Source of the DNA: Neomoorella carbonis
GTDB taxonomy: Bacteria > Bacillota > DSM-521 > Neomoorellales > Neomoorellaceae
Length of the DNA stretch: 64,000 bases
NCBI RefSeq assembly: GCF_045278715.1
Contig: NZ_CP136420.1
Location: 1-64,000 of the forward strand
Direction of reading: 5' to 3'
A program made the position numbers and the translations under genes. The notes beneath the pieces were generated by a model that saw only the letters and a program-made list of their open reading frames with translations, did not search any database and was not told the origin of the DNA. This document shows, piece by piece, positions 16,893 to 26,158 of this stretch. Positions within the stretch are counted from its first letter, which is position 1. Each line of letters starts with the position of its first letter.

Positions 16893-17960
16893 TTGATAAA
16901 TAGAAATGATGCCTCCAAAGGTTTACCGACAATAAAAGATGTAGCTGCTGCCGCCGGGGTTTCCTTGAAAACTGTTTCCCGGGTCATCAACGGCGACGAG
17001 CACGTCCGCGAGCAGACCAGGGAGAAGGTATTGGCGGCCATCAAGGCCGTAGGTTACCAGCCGAACGCCATCGCCAGGAGTTTGCGGGTGAAAAAAACTT
17101 ATACCATCGGGGTTATTATCGCCGATATTACCAACAGCTTTTATAGCGCTATTGTGCGGGGCATTGAGGATGTGGCCACGAGTAAAAATTACAGCCTCCT
17201 CATTGCTAACTCTGACGAGATGCTGAAGAAAGAAAAGCAGTATACCCGCATTTTTGTGGAAAAGCAGGTGGAAGGCATGATTATCGTCCCGGCGGGCGGC
17301 TCCCACAAGTACCTGGAGCACCTGGCCGGGCACCTGCCCCTGGTTTTCGTGGACCGGCAACCGGAAGATTTTAAGGAAGCATCTATTGTTAAGGTAGAAA
17401 ATAGCCAGGGTGCCTATAACCTAACTTGCCATTTACTTAAACACGGTTACCGGGAAATTGCCTATATCGGTCACATCGCCAGTTTAACAACAGGGGAGGA
17501 ACGTTTCGCCGGTTTTAAAAAAGCCATGGAGGAACATGGCCTGGAGATTCAACCTTCCCTGGTGCGGATTGGCAGTAAAACTGTGATGGATGCTTTCCGC
17601 GCCACCCAGGAGATTTTAACGGGACAGCCGCGCCGGCCCCAGGCCATCTTTGCTACCAACAATATCATGGTGCTGGGAGCATTACGGGCCCTGACCCATC
17701 TGGGCCTGGAGGTGCCGCGGGATATAGCCCTGGTGGGTTTTGATGATTTTGAAACTGCGGATACCTGCCGGCCGCGTCTGACTGTCGTTTCCCAGCCGGC
17801 CTACGCTATGGGCCGGGAGGCAGCCATTATGTTGTTCCGCCAGATGGAAGGGGCTGCCGCCGGGCGGGAAATCACGTTGCCGACGGAATTGATAATCCGG
17901 GAATCCTGCGGCTGCCTGGGGCAATTCCAGAGACAGCCCGGAAAGGAGAAGATAAGCTAA
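16893..17960 (+). CDS. LacI-family transcriptional regulator
   Basis: 355-aa repressor. The N-terminal LacI helix-turn-helix (about residues 12-60: TIKDVAAAAGVSLKTVSRVI) and hinge helix YQPNAIARSL are followed by a periplasmic-binding-protein-like sensor domain (YTIGVIIADITNSFY, VDRQ, GFDDFETAD). TTG start after GAGGAG. Candidate operators lie just upstream of it and again after its stop, before the kinase-isomerase-transporter genes, so it probably controls itself and that operon in response to the imported sugar. Confidence 0.9.
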   Translation: MINRNDASKGLPTIKDVAAAAGVSLKTVSRVINGDEHVREQTREKVLAAIKAVGYQPNAIARSLRVKKTYTIGVIIADITNSFYSAIVRGIEDVATSKNYSLLIANSDEMLKKEKQYTRIFVEKQVEGMIIVPAGGSHKYLEHLAGHLPLVFVDRQPEDFKEASIVKVENSQGAYNLTCHLLKHGYREIAYIGHIASLTTGEERFAGFKKAMEEHGLEIQPSLVRIGSKTVMDAFRATQEILTGQPRRPQAIFATNNIMVLGALRALTHLGLEVPRDIALVGFDDFETADTCRPRLTVVSQPAYAMGREAAIMLFRQMEGAAAGREITLPTELIIRESCGCLGQFQRQPGKEKIS

Positions 17961-17972
17961 ATTAGCATCAAT

Positions 17973-17986
17973 TGACAACGTTGTTT
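17973..17986 (+). promoter_or_regulatory. LacI-family operator candidate before the kinase-PMI operon
   Basis: TGACAACGTTGTTT contains the perfect palindrome ACAACGTTGT (17975-17984), the same core as the 16841-16870 sites. It overlaps a TTGACA (17972-17977), but no good -10 box lies at normal spacing. Confidence 0.6.
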
Positions 17987-18064
17987 TTTGTCGAACAAGC
18001 TGCCGCATTAATATTTCAAAATTAGCGCTTATGTAACCCGATCTTTTTAGCGAGGTGGCTGTTG

Positions 18065-19009
18065 ATGCCGGAAGTAATCTGCCTGGGGATTATGGTAGCC
18101 GATTTAGTGGGCCGGCCGGTGCGCATAATACCGGAAAAAGGGAAGTTAACCCTGGTAGATGCCATGGAACTGCATACCGGCGGCTGCGCCGTCAATACCG
18201 GCCGCGCCTTGAGCAAGCTGGGTGTAAAGACGGGCGTCATTGGCAAATTAGGAGCCGACGCCCTGGGCGACTTTATCATCAAGGAACTGGAGGTTGCCGG
18301 TATCGATACCCGGGGCATCAGGCGGGCCGCAGGAGTCAATACTTCGGCGACCATGGTCATGGTCGGCGAAGACGGCGAACGCTCCTTTATTCACTATATC
18401 GGCGCCAATGCTACTTTGAGGCGGGAGGATATTGACTGGGAACTGGTAAAGGGCGCGCGCCTGCTGCACCTGGCCGGCAGTTTAGTAATGCCGGGTTTTG
18501 ATGGTGAGCCGGCGGCCGAGGTGCTGAAAAGGGCGCAGGAGATGGGATGCCTTACCAGCATCGATACGGCCTGGGACGCCACCGGCCGCTGGCGGGAACT
18601 CATCGATCCTTGCCTGCCTTATACCGACATCTTTTTACCCAGCCTGGACGAGGCGCGGATGCTATCCGGCTATGAGGAACCTGAAGCGATAGCGGCCAGC
18701 TTCCTGCAGAGGGGGGTGAAGATAGTCGGCATCAAGATGGGTGCCGCCGGTTCTTATGTAGCTTCGGCCGGGGAAAGCTTTTTGATGCCGTCTTTTAAAG
18801 TAGAAGCCGTTGACGCTACCGGTGCGGGGGACGCCTTTGTGGCCGGTTTCCTGGCAGGGCTGGTGCGAGGCCTTGATTTAAAAGAAACGGCCCGCCTGGC
18901 CAACGCCGTCGGGGCTCTGGCCGTTACCGCCGTGGGTGCCTCCAGCGGCATTCGTGGCTGGGAAGAAACCAAGGAGTTTATTGCGGCAAATTACAATAAC
19001 ATCAACTGA
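18065..19009 (+). CDS. PfkB-family carbohydrate kinase (ribokinase-like)
   Basis: 314-aa sugar kinase. The N-terminal substrate segment is GGCAVNTGRALSKLGVKTGVIG, shown here in part as GGCAVNTGRALSKLG, and the C-terminal catalytic motif is DATGAGDAFVAGFLAGL. It belongs to the ribokinase/fructokinase branch rather than the FruK branch. ATG 18065 is used (TTG 18062 is possible) after GAGGTGG. It lies downstream of a LacI operator candidate and 18 bp before a phosphomannose isomerase, so a hexose or ketose substrate is likely but unproven. Confidence 0.85.
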   Translation: MPEVICLGIMVADLVGRPVRIIPEKGKLTLVDAMELHTGGCAVNTGRALSKLGVKTGVIGKLGADALGDFIIKELEVAGIDTRGIRRAAGVNTSATMVMVGEDGERSFIHYIGANATLRREDIDWELVKGARLLHLAGSLVMPGFDGEPAAEVLKRAQEMGCLTSIDTAWDATGRWRELIDPCLPYTDIFLPSLDEARMLSGYEEPEAIAASFLQRGVKIVGIKMGAAGSYVASAGESFLMPSFKVEAVDATGAGDAFVAGFLAGLVRGLDLKETARLANAVGALAVTAVGASSGIRGWEETKEFIAANYNNIN

Positions 19010-19027
19010 CAAAGGAGTCATAGTAGT

Positions 19028-20131
19028 ATGCTTTATCCATTAAAATTTCGCCCCCATTTACGCTTTTATCCCTACGGCGGCTACCGCATTGCCCGTATGT
19101 TTGCCAAGGAGGATGTCCCCACTGACAGAACCGTAGCTGAAAGCTGGGAGATCAGCGCCTGTCCCGGGTCGGAGGGGATTATTAAGAACGGGCCCCTGGC
19201 AGGGTTAAACCTCCAGGAAGCGGTGGATAAATTCCAGGACGAACTGGTGGGGGAAGCGGTCTGGCAGCAATATGGAAATTACTTTCCCCTGTTAATCAAG
19301 TTTCTCGACTGTGCCAAGGACCTCCCGCCCCAGGTGCACCCCGATGACGAGTATGCCGCGCAGGTAAACCTGCCCTACCGGGGCAAGACCGAGGCCTGGT
19401 ACGTCCTGGCTGCTGATGAAGGAGCCAGCCTTTGGTGCGGCAGCAAGCCGGGATTGACGGTGGAAGAGTTTCGCACTCTCATTGAGCAAGGCGATACCTT
19501 TGCTCCCATGAAAAAGGTGCCCAGCAAGGTGGGGGCTACCTACTTTATCCCCGGCGGCCATCTCCACGCCATCGGCGCCGGCAACTTTATCGTTGAAGTG
19601 CAGCAGAACAGCGACGCCATCTTCGCGTGGGATTGGCTGGATTGGGATTTTGACGAGGAACGGCGCAAGAACGATATCGAGCACAGCCTGAAGGCGGCCG
19701 TCATTCAGGATGGCGATCCCGAAGATATTACCCCTATCACTTTAGAAAAAGGGAAAAACCTCCATGAATATCTTTGCGCCTGCCGTTATTTTACCATGGA
19801 ACGGTTGATCCTCAAGGAACTATGGACCGAAGGCGGGGATGCGCGGCGATTTACCGCCTTGATCCCGGTAGCAGGCCAGGGGCAGTTGAAGTACGACGGC
19901 GGAACAGAGCAGGTTAAAGCCGGGGAATCCCTGCTTTTACCAGCGAAAATGGGCGCCTGGACCCTGGAACCGGAAGGGGAATTGATTTTAATCCGTGCGC
20001 TGGTGCCGGTGGATTTGCGAGAGGATATCATACAGCCCCTGCGAGCGGCTGGGATAAACGATGAGAGAATAATATCCCTGGGTGGTTATGGCATCCAGAA
20101 CGATCTGCGAGTGTTACTTCTACCAAAATAA
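19028..20131 (+). CDS. manA: Type I mannose-6-phosphate isomerase
   Basis: 367-aa zinc-dependent cupin isomerase interconverting mannose 6-phosphate and fructose 6-phosphate. Zinc-ligand stretches are visible: LPPQVHPDDEYA, KTEAWYVL, and IPGGHLHAIGAGNFIVEVQQ. Length fits the bacterial short type. AAAGGAG precedes the ATG. Located between a PfkB kinase and an ABC sugar importer, which would feed the product to fructose 6-phosphate. It could act on a related aldose phosphate instead. Confidence 0.88.
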   Translation: MLYPLKFRPHLRFYPYGGYRIARMFAKEDVPTDRTVAESWEISACPGSEGIIKNGPLAGLNLQEAVDKFQDELVGEAVWQQYGNYFPLLIKFLDCAKDLPPQVHPDDEYAAQVNLPYRGKTEAWYVLAADEGASLWCGSKPGLTVEEFRTLIEQGDTFAPMKKVPSKVGATYFIPGGHLHAIGAGNFIVEVQQNSDAIFAWDWLDWDFDEERRKNDIEHSLKAAVIQDGDPEDITPITLEKGKNLHEYLCACRYFTMERLILKELWTEGGDARRFTALIPVAGQGQLKYDGGTEQVKAGESLLLPAKMGAWTLEPEGELILIRALVPVDLREDIIQPLRAAGINDERIISLGGYGIQNDLRVLLLPK

Positions 20132-20153
20132 CATTATGAACCAACAATGTTAT
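20128..20153. repeat. Inverted repeat at the manA stop codon
   Basis: ATAACATT (20128-20135) and AATGTTAT (20146-20153) form a perfect 8-bp inverted repeat with a 10-nt spacer. There is no T run, so it could be an operator for the downstream transporter genes or a weak RNA hairpin. Confidence 0.45.
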
Positions 20154-20342
20154 AGCGAGCTTGGATAAGGGTTGTTCGTTATGATGTCAGATGCTTCCTT
20201 CCAGGGGTATTTAATATAACTTTATTGCAAAGGAGGGGGATTATCACCTTTATAGCAGTGAAGCTATTATAATTAAGCATAACCGGTAGACGTGAGGGTA
20301 GAGGGTTTTGAATTTAAGTCAATTTTTATGGGAGGGGTTCAA

Positions 20343-21404
20343 ATGAAACATTTCAAGAGTGTAAAAAAGATTTTAATATGGGCTATTGTGGCGGTTTTGG
20401 CTTTATTGTTAGTGGCATGTGGAGGATCCAAAACTGAAGGAACAAAAACTGAAGGTTCCTCATCTACCCAAACGGGACAAAAGTCATCTGGACCTGCAAA
20501 GATAACAGTTGCCGGAGTCGTCTTCCAGGAAGACCAGTTCATGAAGCTGTTGCAGAAAGGTTACCAGGATGCGGCCAAGGCAGCCGGAGTAGAGTGTTTA
20601 GTGAGCAATACAAATAATGACCAGGCTAAAGAGACGGAGTTAATCAATACCTATGTTGCTCAGAAAGTCAGCGGTCTTGCCATAGCTCCCTTGAGTGCCG
20701 ATGCTTCGGTGGCCGCCCTTAAAAAAGCCGATGAGCAAGGAATGAAGATTGCTGTCTCCAATATAAATTTAAACAATGCTCCATTCATCGTAGGTGGCTA
20801 TACTTCAGACAACAAGGAGCTGGGCAGGCGTACAGGTCAGGAAGCCGTTAAGTTTATCCAAGAAAAACTGGGCGGAAAAGCTAAAATAGCTATTATTCAG
20901 TTTAAATCTCTTCTTCCTGAGCAGAGCGGTGACCGCACCAGTGGATTCCTAGAAGAAGTCAAGAAGCTACCCGGTGTGGAAATTGTGGCAGATCAAGATG
21001 CCTGGCTGCAGGATAAAGCGGTACAGGTAGCAGGCGATATTATCACCGCCCATCCCGACGTCAACATCATCTGGGCTGCTAATGAAGGCGGCACCATAGG
21101 CGCCACCATGGCAGTCCAAAATGCCGGTAAAGCTGGCAAGATATTTACCTTCGGAACGGATGCCAGTGAGCAGCTAGTAGCCATGTTAAAAGACCCCGCC
21201 AACATACTGCAAGCTGTAACGGGCCAAGACCCATATACTATGGGTTACAAAACCATGGAGACCCTCATAAAAGCTATTAAGGGTGAAGATGTAAGCAGTA
21301 CAAAAGGGAAATGCATTACAGTCCCCGGTGTGGTTTTAAGCCGTGCAAATCCCGATGGCATAGCCAAATTTGAAGCCGATCTAAAGGCAAAAATGGGTAA
21401 ATAA
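20343..21404 (+). CDS. Sugar ABC transporter substrate-binding lipoprotein (RbsB-like)
   Basis: 353-aa periplasmic-binding-protein type 1 domain lipoprotein. A lysine-containing signal peptide and hydrophobic core end in the lipobox LLVAC with Cys26 as the lipidation site, followed by a Ser/Thr/Gly linker. The mature part has the D-ribose/galactose-binding fold (VSNTNNDQAKETELINTYVAQ region near residue 80; FGTDAS near 275). ATG 20343 follows GGGAGGGG; the longer upstream frame would put the signal peptide internally. First gene of a three-gene importer. Substrate unknown. Confidence 0.9.
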   Translation: MKHFKSVKKILIWAIVAVLALLLVACGGSKTEGTKTEGSSSTQTGQKSSGPAKITVAGVVFQEDQFMKLLQKGYQDAAKAAGVECLVSNTNNDQAKETELINTYVAQKVSGLAIAPLSADASVAALKKADEQGMKIAVSNINLNNAPFIVGGYTSDNKELGRRTGQEAVKFIQEKLGGKAKIAIIQFKSLLPEQSGDRTSGFLEEVKKLPGVEIVADQDAWLQDKAVQVAGDIITAHPDVNIIWAANEGGTIGATMAVQNAGKAGKIFTFGTDASEQLVAMLKDPANILQAVTGQDPYTMGYKTMETLIKAIKGEDVSSTKGKCITVPGVVLSRANPDGIAKFEADLKAKMGK

Positions 21405-21413
21405 AATATGAAT

Positions 21414-21444
21414 GGTGGGGATTTGCGATTTGCAAATCCCCACC
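21414..21444 (+). other. Strong intercistronic hairpin after the binding protein
   Basis: GGTGGGGATTTGC (21414-21426) pairs perfectly with GCAAATCCCCACC (21432-21444), 13 bp with a 5-nt loop and no T run. Such hairpins commonly protect the 3' end of the highly expressed binding-protein message relative to the membrane components. Confidence 0.75.
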
Positions 21445-21468
21445 TATAAAAATGCGAGGTAAAATGTC

Positions 21469-22956
21469 ATGAGCATTTTACAGACACGTAACGTCACGAA
21501 GATATATCCGGGCACCATAGCCTTAGATAACGTATCCATATCTTTTGAAAGCGGTAAAGTACACGCATTAGCCGGCAAAAATGGTTCCGGAAAATCCACC
21601 TTAGTAAAGATATTTTCTGGAGCAATAGAACCCACCAGTGGTGAAATTTTGATAGATGGTATCCCCATTAAATTTAACGATCCGGCAGAAGCTTTTTTAA
21701 AGGGTATAGCCACCGTATACCAAGAACTTAGCCTCATACCGGGCCTTACAGTAGCCGAAAACATCTTCATGGGAAGATTGCCCATGAAAGGAAGATTTGT
21801 AGATTGGAAAAAGACTTACGCCATGGCAGAAGAACTCCTTGAAGAGATGAAAGTAGATATTTCCCCACAAGAAATAGTCTATAATCTAAGCATGTGGCAG
21901 CGGCAGATGATAGAGATCGTAAAAGCCATGAGCTTTAAACCCAAAGTATTACAATTGGATGAACCTACATCGGCTTTATCTTATAATGAAACGCAATCCC
22001 TCTTTAAAATGATAAGAGAACTTAAGAAAAAAGATGTTATTATAATATATATTTCCCACCGCCTCCAAGAACTTTGGGAGATAGCCGACACATGCACGGT
22101 TTTAAGAGACGGAAAACTAATAGGCACCATACCTATGGAAAATGCTACCCATGACCAAATAATAAAAATGATGTTTGGCGACGTAAAGATAAACACTAGA
22201 CCTTCTGACCTCAAAATATCCGATGAGATAGTATTAGAAGTAAAAAACCTGACTCGCAAAAATCGATTTGAAAACGTATCCTTCCAACTCAAAAAGGGAG
22301 AAATTTTGGGGATAGCAGGCATGCTGGGCTCCGGAAGGACGGAAGTTTTAAAATCTATATTCGGTGCCGACCCCCTGGATAGCGGTGAAATAATAATAAA
22401 CGGTAAACGTATAAGCGCGCCTGATCCTATAAAAATGAAAAAAGAAGGTCTTGCCCTGACTCCGGAAGATAGGAAAAACGAAGGGTTAAACCTCATAGGT
22501 TCAATCAAAGATAATCTATGTATCGCAAGTCTTGACTTAATAGCAAACGGTTCCTTTATAAACCCTAAAACAGAAAACAACTTCGCCAATCGTCAAGTAA
22601 AGGAGCTTGAAATAAAGGTAGCGGATATAGCCCACCTAGTATCCTCCCTTTCAGGAGGGAATCAGCAAAAAGTAGTAGTGGGTAAATGGTTAAATACGGA
22701 TCCGAAAATAATATTCTTCGATGAACCTTCCCGGGGCATCGATGTAAATGCCAAGCAACAAATTTTTAAGATAATCTGGGAACAGTCAAGAAAGGGTGTA
22801 TCCAGTGTCATAGTATCCTCGGAGCTAGAAGAACTCTTACAGATATGCCACAGAATACTTATTATGAGGCAAGGGCATATCATAGGAGAAGTAAAGCCGG
22901 AAGAAACTAATATCGAACAGCTATATTCACTATGTATGGGAGTGGAAAAGAATTGA
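21469..22956 (+). CDS. Sugar ABC transporter ATP-binding protein (RbsA/MglA type)
   Basis: 495-aa tandem ATPase with two nucleotide-binding domains, as in carbohydrate uptake transporter 2. Domain 1: Walker A GKNGSGKSTLVK near residue 37 and Walker B VLQLDEPTSALS; domain 2: a degenerate GMLGSGRTEVLK P-loop near 287, signature LSGGNQQKVVVGKWL and IIFFDEPSRGIDV. Codon use is noticeably AT-rich (many ATA, AGA, AAA), unlike the flanking enzymes. The last four bases overlap the TTG start chosen for the permease. Confidence 0.93.
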   Translation: MSILQTRNVTKIYPGTIALDNVSISFESGKVHALAGKNGSGKSTLVKIFSGAIEPTSGEILIDGIPIKFNDPAEAFLKGIATVYQELSLIPGLTVAENIFMGRLPMKGRFVDWKKTYAMAEELLEEMKVDISPQEIVYNLSMWQRQMIEIVKAMSFKPKVLQLDEPTSALSYNETQSLFKMIRELKKKDVIIIYISHRLQELWEIADTCTVLRDGKLIGTIPMENATHDQIIKMMFGDVKINTRPSDLKISDEIVLEVKNLTRKNRFENVSFQLKKGEILGIAGMLGSGRTEVLKSIFGADPLDSGEIIINGKRISAPDPIKMKKEGLALTPEDRKNEGLNLIGSIKDNLCIASLDLIANGSFINPKTENNFANRQVKELEIKVADIAHLVSSLSGGNQQKVVVGKWLNTDPKIIFFDEPSRGIDVNAKQQIFKIIWEQSRKGVSSVIVSSELEELLQICHRILIMRQGHIIGEVKPEETNIEQLYSLCMGVEKN

Positions 22957-23945
22957 AACTTGAAATGCGAAAAACAAACACAATAGATATAAGAAAAATA
23001 TTAAATAGATACATGCTGGAATGCATCCTTTTAGTTATAAGTATAGCTATAGCTCTTATGGCACCGGGCTTTTTGACCCCCAGTAACTTGCTTAATATCT
23101 TGAGGAACATATCTTTACAGGGAGTTATAGCTTTTGGCATGACTATGGTAATTATAGCCGGAGAGATAGACCTATCTATAGGCTCCACCGTAGCCTTGAC
23201 CGGTGTCATCATAGCCCTTACCTCAGGTGGCCTTGCCAAAGCCGGTATAATGCCCATGGAGACAGGAGTTATTGTAGGGATAATCTTAGCATTTATTATA
23301 GCTGCATTAGTAGGACTGTTTAATGGATGGCTCTTAACCACTTTTAAAATGCCGTCTTTTATCATCACATTGGCCATGCTGAACGCCATATATGGTGTAA
23401 CAGCCATTATATCCAAAGGATTTCCTGTTACCACCCTTCCCAGATGGTACAACATGCTGGGGGCGGGTCAAATATTTTCCATACCCATACCTGCCATCAT
23501 ACTGCTTATAGTATTTGTAATAGTATCCGTCATAATGAACAGGACAAAATTTGGGAGATCAGTTTATGCAGTAGGTGGTAATCCTGAAGCCGCTCGTCTT
23601 TCAGGCATAAATGTGCGCCGGGTGAAAATCACGGTCATGATAGCTGTGCAGGTCCTGGCAGCCCTTGGCGGCACATTAGTATCATCCCAGGTTATGGCAG
23701 GCTCTTCTACCTTTGGCCGAGGTTGGGAGCTAAACGTCATCGCATCGGTCATTATCGGTGGTGCCAGCCTATTCGGCGGCATAGGCAAAGTATGGGGTAC
23801 CTTCATTGGTCTTGCATTTCTAGGTGTATTGATAAACGGTATGACCCTATTGAATATCAATGAATACGTGCAATATGTGGTAAGAGGTTTGTTGATACTT
23901 ATAGCGGTGCTCATAAACACCATGCAAACACAGATGAAGAAATAA
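22953..23945 (+). CDS. Sugar ABC transporter permease (RbsC type)
   Basis: Integral membrane permease of the ribose/galactose group, 330 aa from TTG 22953. Hydrophobic segments run through the whole protein, and the family motif GEIDLSIGSTVALTGV appears near residue 65, with GGNPEAARLSGINVRRVK in the cytoplasmic loop. The frame is open to ATG 22932, but GGAGTGG 8 nt upstream favours TTG 22953, which also gives a 4-bp overlap with the ATPase stop. AT-rich like the other two transporter genes. Confidence 0.92.
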   Translation: MKLEMRKTNTIDIRKILNRYMLECILLVISIAIALMAPGFLTPSNLLNILRNISLQGVIAFGMTMVIIAGEIDLSIGSTVALTGVIIALTSGGLAKAGIMPMETGVIVGIILAFIIAALVGLFNGWLLTTFKMPSFIITLAMLNAIYGVTAIISKGFPVTTLPRWYNMLGAGQIFSIPIPAIILLIVFVIVSVIMNRTKFGRSVYAVGGNPEAARLSGINVRRVKITVMIAVQVLAALGGTLVSSQVMAGSSTFGRGWELNVIASVIIGGASLFGGIGKVWGTFIGLAFLGVLINGMTLLNINEYVQYVVRGLLILIAVLINTMQTQMKK

Positions 23946-24002
23946 GATAAAAAATATAGCGGCAGATAAAATGGCCGCTCATTAAAACAAAGGGTGACTT
24001 AC

Positions 24003-25082
24003 ATGCATACTATGACCCCTCTTCAGCGTTGCCTGGCCGCTCTCCGTTTTGAGGTCCCCGACCGGGTGCCGGTAGTACCCCAGTCCTTTATGGTGGCCTG
24101 CGCTACAGCCGGGTACAAAATCGGCGAGATCAATAAAAGTGGCAAGCTCATGGCCGAAACGCACCTCATATGCCAGGCAAAATACGGCTACGACGGCGTC
24201 GTCATCGATATAGATGATGCCACCCTGGCGGAGGCCTGCGGCGCCAGAGTTATCTGGCGCGAAAATGATGTGGCTATAGTTGATGAAGAAGATGTGGTTT
24301 TAAAGGACCTGCGGCAGATTGACGACCTCCCCTTGCCCGATCCCTACAGTTCCGGGCGCCTGCCGGAATGGCTGGAGGCCACACGGATTTTGCGGGAAAA
24401 AATCGGCGACCATGTTTTCATTATGGGTCGGGCCGATCAGGGTCCCTTTGACCTGGCCTGCCTCCTCCGGGGAGCGCAGCAGTTTATGATTGACCTGGTA
24501 ACCGAACCGCCGGAACTCATCTGGAAGGTACTGGACTACTGCCGGCGGGCCGGGACGCTTTTTGCCAAGGCCCAGAAGGATGCCGGGGCCCACGCCACTT
24601 CCATTGGCGATTCCTTTGCCGGCCCCAACCTCATTTCCCCGGCCATGTTCCGCCAGTTCGCCCTGGAGCATGAGATTATCATGACAAAAGAAGTTCAGGA
24701 TTACGGCATCCCTTTCTCCATTCATATTTGTGGTGATACGACGGCCATCCTGGAAGATATGGCATCTACCGGCGCCCAGATACTGGAGCTTGACTGGCAG
24801 GTCGATATGGGCTATGCCAAACGAGTAGTTGGTAATCGGGCCGTTCTTATGGGTAATATCAATCCCAGCGATCCTCTGGTCTGGGGCACACCGGAAGCTA
24901 TTGAAGCCCAGGCGAAGAATATCATTGAGGCCACCGGGGGTATTGGTCTTTTCCTGAGTTCGGGCTGTGCCATGGGCTACAATACACCGGAGGCCAATAT
25001 GCGGGCCTTGTGTGAGGCCGGTAAAAAGTATGGTAGCTATGAACGTTTAATGGAGTTGCAGGAGAAAAGGAGTAAGGCTTAA
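24003..25082 (+). CDS. MtaA/UroD-superfamily protein with complete zinc-ligand set
   Basis: 359-aa TIM-barrel protein. It resembles corrinoid-dependent methyltransferases (MtaA/MtbA/CmuA group): SIHICGD supplies H241 and C243, and SSGCAMGYNTPEAN supplies C322, the H-x-C...C zinc site that binds thiols in that group. The N-terminus (TPLQRCLAALRFEVPDRVP) is standard for the superfamily. ATG 24003 is preferred over GTG 23994 because AAAGGG lies at good spacing. No corrinoid protein is encoded nearby. Located between a sugar permease and DUF4432, so it likely serves the same substrate; the reaction is unknown. Confidence 0.78.
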   Translation: MHTMTPLQRCLAALRFEVPDRVPVVPQSFMVACATAGYKIGEINKSGKLMAETHLICQAKYGYDGVVIDIDDATLAEACGARVIWRENDVAIVDEEDVVLKDLRQIDDLPLPDPYSSGRLPEWLEATRILREKIGDHVFIMGRADQGPFDLACLLRGAQQFMIDLVTEPPELIWKVLDYCRRAGTLFAKAQKDAGAHATSIGDSFAGPNLISPAMFRQFALEHEIIMTKEVQDYGIPFSIHICGDTTAILEDMASTGAQILELDWQVDMGYAKRVVGNRAVLMGNINPSDPLVWGTPEAIEAQAKNIIEATGGIGLFLSSGCAMGYNTPEANMRALCEAGKKYGSYERLMELQEKRSKA

Positions 25083-26158
25083 TGGCATACCTTTTTGAGC
25101 GGGAGTTTACCCGCCGGGATATCCGGCGCTATTTTGGCAGCCTGGAACAGGTGGCCGGCATCCGCCCCTTTATTTACAGCGAGGGGCGGGCTGAGGGCCT
25201 CAAGGCGGTTGAGGTCAGGACGGGAAGCGGTTTCAGGTTTGTCGTCCTGCTGGGGCGGGGTCTGGATATCGGCCTGGCCGAGTACCGGGGCCTGCCTCTG
25301 GCTTTTCGCTCGGCCGTGGGAGAGAGCGGCCCCCAGTATTTCGAACCGGCCGGCCTGGGATGGTTGAGGAATTTTGGCGGCGGCCTTCTGGTTACCTGCG
25401 GCCTCACCTACCTGGGCTCTCCCTGCCATGATGCCGGGGAAGAATTAGGTCTCCATGGCCGCATTAATAACATACCGGCCGAGGAGGTTGGCACCGCCAC
25501 CAGCTGGGAAGGAGACGAGTGTACCTTTACCGTCAGGGGTAAAATTCGGGAGGCGAGGACCCTGTACGGCCCCAACATGGTCCTGGAAAGGACCATCCGG
25601 GCGCGCCTGGGGGAGAACCGCCTGTTTATCCACGACTTGGTCACCAATGAAGGATGGCAACCGGCGCCCCATATGATTCTTTATCACATCAATCTGGGTT
25701 ATCCCGTCCTCGATGCCGGTACCGAACTGCTGGCTGCCAGCCGGGAGGTAAAACCCCGGGACGAAGTGGCCGCCCGGGGGTTAGCTTCTTACCGCATTTA
25801 CCAGGGCCCGACGCCTGGGTTCCCCGATACTGTCTTTTATCACGACCTCCTGCCTGACGCCAGAGGCTGGTGCCAGGCCGCCCTGGTCAACCGCCGGCGA
25901 AACCTGGGTGTTTATGTCCGTTATGAACGCCAGAACCTGCCCAACTTTATCCAGTGGAAGTTTACCGGCGAAGGCGACTACGTGGCCGGCCTGGAACCGG
26001 CCAACTGCCTGGTGGAGGGGCGGGCTAGAGAACGGCAACGAGGCACCCTGGTGTACCTGGCCCCGAGCGAGGCCCGGGAATACCGCCTGGAGATTGGCGT
26101 CCTGACCACGGCAGAGGAAATAGACGCCTTTGCCAGGGCGCTGCCGGCTGTTTCATAG
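25082..26158 (+). CDS. DUF4432-family protein (aldose 1-epimerase-like fold)
   Basis: 358-aa protein of the DUF4432 family, which has the galactose-mutarotase-like beta-sandwich fold. Seen: VVLLGRGLDIGLAEYRGLPL near residue 55, GLTYLGSPCHDAGEELGLHG near 125, and HMILYHINLGYPVLD near 200, with several conserved His and Glu suitable for epimerase chemistry. It starts inside the previous stop codon (TAATG), so it is translationally coupled to the MtaA-like gene. Members usually sit in carbohydrate loci. The activity is undefined; a sugar epimerase or mutarotase is the best guess. Confidence 0.75.
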   Translation: MAYLFEREFTRRDIRRYFGSLEQVAGIRPFIYSEGRAEGLKAVEVRTGSGFRFVVLLGRGLDIGLAEYRGLPLAFRSAVGESGPQYFEPAGLGWLRNFGGGLLVTCGLTYLGSPCHDAGEELGLHGRINNIPAEEVGTATSWEGDECTFTVRGKIREARTLYGPNMVLERTIRARLGENRLFIHDLVTNEGWQPAPHMILYHINLGYPVLDAGTELLAASREVKPRDEVAARGLASYRIYQGPTPGFPDTVFYHDLLPDARGWCQAALVNRRRNLGVYVRYERQNLPNFIQWKFTGEGDYVAGLEPANCLVEGRARERQRGTLVYLAPSEAREYRLEIGVLTTAEEIDAFARALPAVS

